Below are positions 7,169 to 13,508 of a stretch of DNA of 31,730 bases, one piece after another. The number at the start of each line of letters is the position of its first letter. Position 1 is the stretch's first letter. This DNA is from a virus: positions 1 through 31,730 of the IMG/VR virus record IMGVR_UViG_3300025543_000124, one strand, 5' to 3'. The translations under genes were made by a program, and so were the position numbers. Below the pieces are notes generated by a model. The model saw only the letters and a list, made by a program, of their open reading frames with translations. It did not search any database and was not told the origin of the DNA.

Positions 7169-8255
7169 GAGTAATGTATATGCTTGGTCGTGTTATGCAA
7201 ATATTGAAAACAACCAAATCGTTACTGGGACACTATACTGTGACGGCATTGAACTGGATACGTTCCTTGAAACCTATCTCTGTGTACCAACAAGTTATTG
7301 GGTCAATGACCCGTACTGTACAGGCTATCAAGCACAACCCGCGTGTAGTAATACAGTGGAGTATCAAACAATTGCATGTACTCAGCCTAACACTATTGGC
7401 GTGGTTAATCAAAGCCGCGATTATTATTGTGAAGCTGATACATACGGGCCTTGGGTTACTACATCCGAAAATTGTAGCCCTGCACCAGCTACTTGTATCG
7501 AAACGGCAGAAAGTAGAGAACTAATATGCCAAACTGGTTACGAAGGAACAATAACACAGGTAAGAAGCTTTCAGTGCTCAGACCCTTATGGTCAAGGACA
7601 GTGGACAGATTGGGTAGACTCAAACAACACTTGCGTACAAACACTAACAAACCCAATGAATTTAACAAGTCCAGTAAGCCCAGTCTCGCCTATTGGAACT
7701 ACGCCTTCAACAAACCCGTCGACAGAAGTCAGTCAATCCATGAGTGCTATAACCACACCTACAGACAATGTAACTGCGCCGGAAAGTGTGCAGATTCTGA
7801 CTACGACGATGCCAGAACTTATGCCGCCCCCGAAGGTGGAGTCTGGAGAGGTGCAACAGAGTTCAGACAAGAAAGAAGAAAAAAAAGAAGTTACTACGAA
7901 CAGCTCAGAAGGGACAGAGTCGCAGCAAGGCTCAAAGCCAAAAGAAGAGCAGAAAGAAGAAAAGAAATTAGAGTCTAAACAGGAAGTCAAGGTTCCTGCA
8001 GGTAAAGAGCTAGTACCAGGATTTGGGATAACCATGTCACTGGATATATTAAACAACGGCCTCGAGCTGCAACAAATACAATTGAACGATATATTGAATT
8101 TAGTACAGGAACAAGAATATGGACAACAACAAAACATTCTCCTTGACTTTATCCTCCCGGACGATGTTAACGCTGGTCTTAGCGGCATTGCCGGTGCTAG
8201 GTGGAGGAGCTTATTGGATGATAACCCTTTACAATCAGATGCATTCGGTTATTGA
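7125..8255 (+). CDS. Secreted Cys-rich, low-complexity-linker phage protein
   Basis: A 376-residue exported protein. Residues 1-20 form a signal peptide (MKRLLLSLIILILTRSNVYA). Residues 21 to about 165 are a Cys-rich region with two similar modules (EYQTIACTQPNTIGVVNQSR; ESRELICQTGYEGTITQVRS, then FQCSDPYGQGQW) that recall thrombospondin-like repeats. About 170-290 is a Pro/Ser/Thr then Lys/Glu-rich linker. The C-terminal 85 residues are more hydrophobic (LVPGFGITMSLDILNNGLEL) and end NPLQSDAFGY. It starts 44 bases inside the previous gene with an AGGTGA site, and its last 45 codons overlap the next gene. I recall this family beside phage lysis genes. Its function is unknown. The long open frames that overlap it are treated as secondary. 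Confidence 0.65.
   Translation: MKRLLLSLIILILTRSNVYAWSCYANIENNQIVTGTLYCDGIELDTFLETYLCVPTSYWVNDPYCTGYQAQPACSNTVEYQTIACTQPNTIGVVNQSRDYYCEADTYGPWVTTSENCSPAPATCIETAESRELICQTGYEGTITQVRSFQCSDPYGQGQWTDWVDSNNTCVQTLTNPMNLTSPVSPVSPIGTTPSTNPSTEVSQSMSAITTPTDNVTAPESVQILTTTMPELMPPPKVESGEVQQSSDKKEEKKEVTTNSSEGTESQQGSKPKEEQKEEKKLESKQEVKVPAGKELVPGFGITMSLDILNNGLELQQIQLNDILNLVQEQEYGQQQNILLDFILPDDVNAGLSGIAGARWRSLLDDNPLQSDAFGY
7167..7171 (+). promoter_or_regulatory. Consensus Shine-Dalgarno with no assigned gene
   Basis: AGGAG overlaps the TAG stop of the 174-residue secreted protein and sits 8 bases before an ATG at 7180. That ATG is in a different frame from the surrounding 376-residue gene, whose own start is at 7125. 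The site is therefore unexplained by the assigned genes, and it could serve a hidden reading frame ending at 7524 or be accidental. Confidence 0.35.
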
Positions 8256-8535
8256 AGAATTTGATGGATCAAAAATAGAAGCATTAGAAATTAAACTTCA
8301 AGCACAACAAGAACGCTATATGGAGCTAATGCAAGCTAATATTAAGTTACAAGAAAAAGCCAGTGACGCCATTGCCCTAGCTCGTGAATCAACAGCAGTC
8401 AGTAAAGGAACTGCACGCGAAGTAGAAGCGTCATTATCAAGTATACGTAGTGAAGTCAATGCGGCTATATCAGGCGTAAATGACAAGATGAAAGCACTAC
8501 AAAAAGCAACAACAAATAGATTAGATATTAATTAA
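8119..8535 (+). CDS. Membrane-anchored coiled-coil protein (i-spanin-like candidate)
   Basis: A 138-residue protein with one N-terminal membrane segment (about residues 16-38, TMLTLVLAALPVLGGGAYWM and on). A long predicted coiled coil follows (about 48-125), rich in Glu, Lys, Gln and Ala (KIEALEIKLQAQQERYMELM). N-in topology would put the coiled coil in the periplasm, the plan of Rz-type inner-membrane spanins. It sits immediately before a holin and a lysozyme, which fits. It is not a sequence-level match I can name, so the spanin reading is inference. The ATG lies inside the preceding gene, 137 bases before that gene ends, with AGGAAC upstream. A virion- or replication-related membrane protein is an alternative. 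Confidence 0.6.
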   Translation: MDNNKTFSLTLSSRTMLTLVLAALPVLGGGAYWMITLYNQMHSVIEEFDGSKIEALEIKLQAQQERYMELMQANIKLQEKASDAIALARESTAVSKGTAREVEASLSSIRSEVNAAISGVNDKMKALQKATTNRLDIN

Positions 8536-8544
8536 GGAGCAACA

Positions 8545-9033
8545 ATGTTAAGTATATTATCAGGTATTTTAGGTTTTGCCACATCAGGGCTCCCTAGTGT
8601 ATTACAATTTTTCCAACAAAAAGGAGACCAGAAGCATGAATTGCAAATGGCTAAACTGGATATGGAACGAACTCTCGCTCTCGCCGAGAAAGGTTATGCG
8701 TCACAAGAACGCATTGAAGAATTTAGAACAGACCAAGTTGAAATGCAAACTTATGCAGAAGAACGAGTCGCCCTCTACAAACACGACGAAAAACTCCAAG
8801 AAAATGCGAGTCCTTTCATTCGCAGTCTCAGTGCTTCTGTGCGTCCTGTGGTCACTTATTGTTTTGTGTTCCTCTTATTGTTTACTGATATTGCTGGTAT
8901 GGTATGGGCTATAAAAACAGGAGTAGACTTTACTACAGCATTAACATTAATATTCTCTGATGAAGAGATGGCTATTGTAGCTTCTATTATTGGATTCTGG
9001 TTTGGTTCTAGACACTGGGATAAGAAGAGATAA
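8545..9033 (+). CDS. Holin, 3TM/GTA-type
   Basis: A 162-residue membrane protein that should permeabilise the inner membrane and release the lysozyme. Residues 1-23 are hydrophobic (MLSILSGILGFATSGLPSVL and on). A charged helical region follows (about 25-90). Two C-terminal membrane segments lie near 101-122 (PVVTYCFVFLLLFTDIAGMV) and 142-155, followed by the conserved ending FWFGSRHWDKKR. This layout and ending match the 3TM holin family first described from gene-transfer agents (PF11351, named from memory). The gene has a strong AAGGAG site and abuts the lysozyme by a TAATG overlap, forming a classical holin-endolysin pair. Confidence 0.85.
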   Translation: MLSILSGILGFATSGLPSVLQFFQQKGDQKHELQMAKLDMERTLALAEKGYASQERIEEFRTDQVEMQTYAEERVALYKHDEKLQENASPFIRSLSASVRPVVTYCFVFLLLFTDIAGMVWAIKTGVDFTTALTLIFSDEEMAIVASIIGFWFGSRHWDKKR

Positions 9034-9515
9034 TGAAAACTTCTGAAGAAGGAATCAAGTTAATTAAGCATTTTGAGGGTATTAAAAACCGCCCTTATAA
9101 ATGTAGTGCTCGTGTGTGGACCATTGGCGTGGGGCATGTTATTTACAATGCTCAACTACGCTTAAAATTAGCTGACAGAGATTCCTTTAAGTTAAAACCA
9201 GAAGATGATAGAATATGGTCTAGTGAGGAAATAGATGATTTACTTAGAAAAGATTTATTACGCTTTGAAGCTGGAGTACTTCGTCTGCTGGGTATTGTGC
9301 AACCAAAACAGTCTGAGTTTGATGCTCTTGTCAGCTTTAGCTTTAATCTTGGTTTGGGAACATTTCAGCGCTCGACAGTTCGGTCTGCATTTATACGTGG
9401 TGATAAGGAGACTGCTGGGGAGACGCTATTAAAATATTGTAGAGCAGGGGGTAAAGTGTTACAAGGGCTGCAACGTCGTAGATTAGCAGAACACGCTTTA
9501 TTAATGCGAGGATAA
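9033..9515 (+). CDS. Endolysin, GH24 lysozyme (T4/P22-type muramidase)
   Basis: A 160-residue lysozyme that cleaves the N-acetylmuramic acid to N-acetylglucosamine bond of peptidoglycan. The catalytic block near the start shows E15 (IKHFEG), then C24 at +9 and T30 (KCSARVWTIGVGH). This is the E-8-C-5-T pattern of many phage lysozymes, with Cys where others have Asp. FDALVSFSFNLGLGTFQRST (about 97-116) and LQGLQRRRLAEHALLM near the C-terminus are typical GH24 landmarks. There is no signal or SAR segment at the N-terminus, so release should depend on the holin just upstream. The length is normal for the family. Confidence 0.92.
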   Translation: MKTSEEGIKLIKHFEGIKNRPYKCSARVWTIGVGHVIYNAQLRLKLADRDSFKLKPEDDRIWSSEEIDDLLRKDLLRFEAGVLRLLGIVQPKQSEFDALVSFSFNLGLGTFQRSTVRSAFIRGDKETAGETLLKYCRAGGKVLQGLQRRRLAEHALLMRG

Positions 9516-9516
9516 T

Positions 9517-11685
9517 ATGGCACTAAAAAAATTAATATTTAAACCAGGTATCAACCGGGATAATACAAATTATGCTAATGAAGGTGGTTGGTATGAAATG
9601 GATAAAGTTCGGTTTCGTTCTGGTTTTGCTGAGAAAATTGGTGGGTGGCAAGTTCTAAACTTTGAACCCTATGCTGGACAATGTCGTAGCTTATATAATT
9701 ACCGAACAACAGACGGCAGCATAATTACAGGACTAGGTACCAGTGAAAAGTTTTATGTGCTTGTTGGAACAGCTCTATACGATATAACTCCTGTTCGAGT
9801 TATTTACACTTCAGCGACTACACCCTCAACAGATAATTGTTTTGACACAACGACAGGGTCTACTACAGTCACTGTAACTCTTGTTGGACATGGCGCTAAT
9901 GATGGAGATTATGTTACTTTTGCAGGGGCTACTGCTGTAGGCGGTGTTCCATCAGGTGAACTAAATACTGAACATCAAGTATCTAATGTTACGGCGACAA
10001 CCTTTGATATAACGGTAACAACAGCTGCAACTTCTACTGTATCAGGTGGAGGCGGTACGTCTATTACAGCAACTTTTCAAATTCCTATTGGCTTTGGGGG
10101 TAACATTTATGGTTATGGTTGGGGTACAGGAACATGGAGCCGAAGTACATGGGGTTCTGCGTCGACTAATCCAGTCTTACTCCCTCCACGAATTATTTTC
10201 CAAGATCAATTTAACAATGATTTAATCTGGAATATCCAAGCAGGAGATATTTATTATTGGGATTACACTTCTAATTTTAGTAACATTTCTGTTGGACTAA
10301 ATACTTTAGCAGGTTCCCGTGCTGTACCTGAACAAGTAGGTGAAGTTATGTTTGCTCCAAGTGGACATCTTCTTGCTTTATCTTGTACTGAATATGGAAG
10401 AACAACAACTACAGGCGCAGTTATAAACTCAATTACACGATCAGGAACAACAGCAACGATTACAACAAATACATCACACAGTCTATCTCCATTAGATTGG
10501 GTTGAGTTTAGCGGACAAGCTCCACAAGTTTATCAAGGCGAATACCAAGTTGTAGCCACTCCTACATCAACAACGTTTACAGTTACCTTACCGTATGACC
10601 CAGGTTCAAATGCAACGACTGTAGGAACCTTTGTATCGATTGATTATTCAGGAAACTTTGACCCATTACTTATTCGCTGGGCTAACGTTGATCCTGATAT
10701 TGGACCTCAGCCTGAAGAATGGAAACCTGAAATAACTAATTCAGCAGGATTCTTACGAGTAAAAGACGGGTCTCAAATTATTGCAGGTTATAAAACAAGA
10801 CAAGAGATTCTTATATTTACTGATACAGCAATTAATACACTTCAATTTTTAGGAACTACGGAAGTATTTAGTTTAAATTTAATATCTAATAACATTAACA
10901 TTGTTGGACCTAATGCTGTGGCTGAAGCTAATAATATAGTTTTCTGGATGGGGCACGATCAGTTTTTTATCTATGATGGTCGAGTAAATACCTTACCTTG
11001 CTCACTACGCCAATACATCTTTACTGATATTAATTTAGGTCAAAGCCAACTTATATTTGCAGGAACAAACCGAGAGTTTAATGAAATTATTTGGTTCTAT
11101 TGTTCAGCTAATTCTCCAAGTATCAATCGTTATGTCATTTACAATTACCAAGAACAGATTTGGTATTATGGTACATTAAATAGAACAGCATGGTTTGATT
11201 CTCAAATATTAACTTCTCCATTGGCTGCAAGTAATGGGTATATTTATGAACACGAAATTGGCAACGATGATGGTCAACCTACAGGACAAGCGCCACTACC
11301 TATCAATGCATACATACAATCTTCAGACATGGCCATTGAAGACGGAGAAAATTTTATCTTAACTAAACGAGTTATCCCTGATGTGAACTTTACAAACTCA
11401 AGTACTACAAACTCGGTAACAGGAGCGACCATCGTGCCAGAAGTTGAGATGACGGTTGGTGTACGTAACTTCCCAGGAGCTTCTAATAATACAAGTGATG
11501 TTGCAGGGAATACTTTAACAAGAGATGTGATTACTACGGCATCAATAAACCAATATACAAACCAAGTCTTTGTAAGAGCACGCGGTCGTCAGATGAATTT
11601 TAAAATAGCGTCAAATACAGTAGGAACTCAATGGCAGCTAGGTGCTGTACGTGTTGACTTTAGACCTGATGGAAGGAGAGGATAA
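9517..11685 (+). CDS. Tail hub / packaged-DNA stabilisation protein, P22 gp10-like
   Basis: A 722-residue structural protein beginning with a block that I recognise from gp10-like stabilisation proteins of marine podoviruses: KKLIFKPGINRDNTNYANEG, then GWYEMDKVRFRSGFAEKIGGW (residues 4-44). The body is beta-rich and includes Ig-like stretches (TTTGSTTVTVTLVGHGANDG near 110-130; AVINSITRSGTTATITTNTS near 300-320). The C-terminus ends VRARGRQMNFKIASN, then WQLGAVRVDFRPDGRRG. Such proteins form the nozzle below the gp4-like adaptor and plug DNA after packaging. It has a GAGGATA site and a TAATG junction to the next small gene. A T7 gp12-like tubular protein B label would describe the same role. 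Confidence 0.8.
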   Translation: MALKKLIFKPGINRDNTNYANEGGWYEMDKVRFRSGFAEKIGGWQVLNFEPYAGQCRSLYNYRTTDGSIITGLGTSEKFYVLVGTALYDITPVRVIYTSATTPSTDNCFDTTTGSTTVTVTLVGHGANDGDYVTFAGATAVGGVPSGELNTEHQVSNVTATTFDITVTTAATSTVSGGGGTSITATFQIPIGFGGNIYGYGWGTGTWSRSTWGSASTNPVLLPPRIIFQDQFNNDLIWNIQAGDIYYWDYTSNFSNISVGLNTLAGSRAVPEQVGEVMFAPSGHLLALSCTEYGRTTTTGAVINSITRSGTTATITTNTSHSLSPLDWVEFSGQAPQVYQGEYQVVATPTSTTFTVTLPYDPGSNATTVGTFVSIDYSGNFDPLLIRWANVDPDIGPQPEEWKPEITNSAGFLRVKDGSQIIAGYKTRQEILIFTDTAINTLQFLGTTEVFSLNLISNNINIVGPNAVAEANNIVFWMGHDQFFIYDGRVNTLPCSLRQYIFTDINLGQSQLIFAGTNREFNEIIWFYCSANSPSINRYVIYNYQEQIWYYGTLNRTAWFDSQILTSPLAASNGYIYEHEIGNDDGQPTGQAPLPINAYIQSSDMAIEDGENFILTKRVIPDVNFTNSSTTNSVTGATIVPEVEMTVGVRNFPGASNNTSDVAGNTLTRDVITTASINQYTNQVFVRARGRQMNFKIASNTVGTQWQLGAVRVDFRPDGRRG

Positions 11686-11870
11686 TGGCTATTATAACTT
11701 CAACAAAAGGACCTAACTTAACTAATCCAAGTTCTGAATACCAAAGAGAACAGATGCTTCAGTTAGTCAATCAGCTTCGTATTTATTTTAATACTATTGA
11801 TGCTAATAACAATGCAATTAAAACTAGGGCTGACGGACTAAATACATTGCACTGGTTAGGAGATTATTAA
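11685..11870 (+). CDS. Small conserved virion-region protein (61 residues)
   Basis: A 61-residue protein in a coupled run: its ATG overlaps the previous stop (TAATG), and its own stop overlaps the next ATG in the same way. The N-terminus is flexible (MAIITSTKGPNLTNPSSEYQ), followed by an amphipathic helix (REQMLQLVNQLRIYFNTIDA) and a short end, LHWLGDY. The helix could form a small coiled-coil oligomer. I recall this as a recurrent unnamed gene after the tail hub in related phages. No function can be assigned. Confidence 0.6.
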   Translation: MAIITSTKGPNLTNPSSEYQREQMLQLVNQLRIYFNTIDANNNAIKTRADGLNTLHWLGDY

Positions 11871-12205
11871 TGGCATTTCAAGATATTACAGGAACCCTTT
11901 TAGCTCAATATGCAGCGACTACAAATTACATTGCAGTTTATACTGTACCTGCTAATACAAGAACTTATGTAAAAGACATTACCGTGATGAATACTACAGG
12001 GTCAACGAAGCATATCTATATTAGTTTAGTTCCAGATCAAGGCACACCAAGTGCTTCTAATGCTTTGTTTTATAACACAGTTTTACCTGGATACACTACG
12101 CTTCAATGGACAGGCGCACAGATTATGAATACTTCAGATACGATTCAAATTAAAGCTGATGCTGCGGGATGCACTGTTAATATTACTGGAGGAGAAGCTC
12201 AATGA
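11870..12205 (+). CDS. Small beta-sandwich-like structural protein
   Basis: A 111-residue protein with alternating predicted strands: YIAVYTVPANTRTYVKDITV, then STKHIYISLVPDQG, LPGYTTLQWTGAQIMNTSDT and IQIKADAAGCTVNITGGEA. This pattern suggests a compact beta sandwich, as found in many phage decoration and tail appendage proteins. It is translationally coupled on both sides (TAATG at its start, ATGA at its end), so it is made with the following 414-residue protein. I recall it as an uncharacterised family in marine phages. The virion location is inferred from its neighbours. Confidence 0.6.
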   Translation: MAFQDITGTLLAQYAATTNYIAVYTVPANTRTYVKDITVMNTTGSTKHIYISLVPDQGTPSASNALFYNTVLPGYTTLQWTGAQIMNTSDTIQIKADAAGCTVNITGGEAQ

Positions 12206-13446
12206 CAATAAGTTATTATCCTCCGTTTGGGTCAAGTCCAGAACTTCCTATTAATGTTAACTTCCAAGGTACTACAGGTTCTGATGCGTTCGGACGTTTA
12301 CGAGTATCCAATCCGTTAACTTTGTTTGATAGCAAGAATGTTGGCTCTAAGAATACATTGTTTGATGAAAGTACAACAGGCTCCGCAACAGTTACTTACA
12401 CAGCTAATTCTTCTCAAGTAAATTTAAATGTAACAGAAACAACAGGTGATAAAGTAATTAGACAAAGTAAACGAGTCATGTCCTATCAACCTGGTAAGTC
12501 TTTATTGTTATTTAATACGTTTGTGATGCATGAACAAACAGAAAACTTACGCCAAGCGGTAGGTTATTTTGATGCTAATAATGGTATCTTTTTTGAAGAT
12601 ACAGGAACAGCCTATCAGATAGTGAGACGCACTTATGTATCAGGTTCACCTGTTGACACAGACATAACTCAAGCAAACTGGAATGGGGATAAGTTAGATG
12701 GTACAGGAGCAAGCGGTTATACATTAGACCCTACTAAAACTAATATTCTTTATATGGATTTGGAATGGTTAGGTGTTGGTGCAGTCAGAGTTGGCTTTGT
12801 TATTGATGGTAAATTTATTGTTGCTCATACTTTTTTAAATGCTAACAACTTAACGGCAGTTTATATGACATCACCAAACTTGCCTATTAGATATGAGATT
12901 GAAGTATTAGATACATTAGCAGCAGGTACGTATACATTAGGTCAGATATGTTCAACCTGTATATCAGAAGGTGGGTATGCTCCAGAAGGTACACGACATA
13001 TGATTGGTACTTCTCAAATTAATGCAGGGGTTAACTTAACAACAGCAAATACTTATTATAATATTGCAACGATTAGAATTAAATCAGGTCGACCTTATGC
13101 TGTCATTATCCCTGCAGGATTAGATGTACTTAATATATCTAACAACGATTTTGAATGGGCTTTATTTGTTAATGCAACACCAAGTTCAGCTTTTAGTTAT
13201 ACAAGTTTTAGTGATAATGTAGAATACGATTTAACAACAGTTGACTTAACCAGTACAGGAACTCGTGTAGCAGGTGGTTATATGGGGGGTAAAACAGCTC
13301 CATTTACTATTGGTGGAGAAGGATTTGCATTTGCTTATCAAATAGGTCAAACCATAGCAGGGGTATCGGATACTTTAACGCTTGCAGTTAGATCAGGTTC
13401 AGCTAACGGAGATGTTTCTGGACTGCTCAAATGGTATGATTTATAA
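12202..13446 (+). CDS. Virion-associated structural protein (SDAFGRLRVSNP family)
   Basis: A 414-residue protein starting MTISYYPPFGSSPELPINVN, followed by GTTGSDAFGRLRVSNPLTLFDSK at residues 24-46. From memory this signature marks a widespread uncharacterised virion protein family of environmental phages. The body is predicted beta-rich with a lectin-like feel (KSLLLFNTFVMHEQ, NILYMDLEWLGVGAVRVGFV, LPIRYEIEVLD, YAVIIPAGLDVL). It is the last gene of the tail-hub operon, since a 62-base gap with a promoter-like sequence follows. Adhesin or tail-appendage function is plausible but unproven. Confidence 0.6.
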   Translation: MTISYYPPFGSSPELPINVNFQGTTGSDAFGRLRVSNPLTLFDSKNVGSKNTLFDESTTGSATVTYTANSSQVNLNVTETTGDKVIRQSKRVMSYQPGKSLLLFNTFVMHEQTENLRQAVGYFDANNGIFFEDTGTAYQIVRRTYVSGSPVDTDITQANWNGDKLDGTGASGYTLDPTKTNILYMDLEWLGVGAVRVGFVIDGKFIVAHTFLNANNLTAVYMTSPNLPIRYEIEVLDTLAAGTYTLGQICSTCISEGGYAPEGTRHMIGTSQINAGVNLTTANTYYNIATIRIKSGRPYAVIIPAGLDVLNISNNDFEWALFVNATPSSAFSYTSFSDNVEYDLTTVDLTSTGTRVAGGYMGGKTAPFTIGGEGFAFAYQIGQTIAGVSDTLTLAVRSGSANGDVSGLLKWYDL

Positions 13447-13456
13447 GGCAAAACAG

Positions 13457-13485
13457 TTTATACATAACATAAAACATGGTATTAT
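13457..13485 (+). promoter_or_regulatory. Candidate extended -10 promoter for the ejection-protein genes
   Basis: The 62-base gap before the gene at 13509 contains TTTATA (13457-13462), a 17-base spacer and TATTAT (13480-13485) preceded by TGG, giving an extended -10. The -35 box matches 4 of 6 consensus bases. Transcription would start about 15-20 bases before the ATG. This gap and the one before 6644 are the only sizeable plus-strand gaps in the window. Confidence 0.45.
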
Positions 13486-13508
13486 ACAACTTAACAACGG
13501 ATTAATCT

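Noticed and set aside
7125-7190. A lipobox (spanin-type lipoprotein) at the start of the 376-residue secreted protein.
   Set aside because: The residues before the first Cys read YAWS-C, which does not fit the usual L-A/S-G/A-C pattern, so ordinary signal-peptidase cleavage after residue 20 is more likely.
7526-7978. A 150-residue, strongly basic open frame on the plus strand inside the 376-residue secreted-protein gene.
   Set aside because: It lies over the low-complexity Lys/Glu/Pro linker, whose T-poor codons rarely create stops in other frames, and it has only a weak ribosome site. The arginine-rich product is what a frame-shifted GAA/AAG-rich linker gives.
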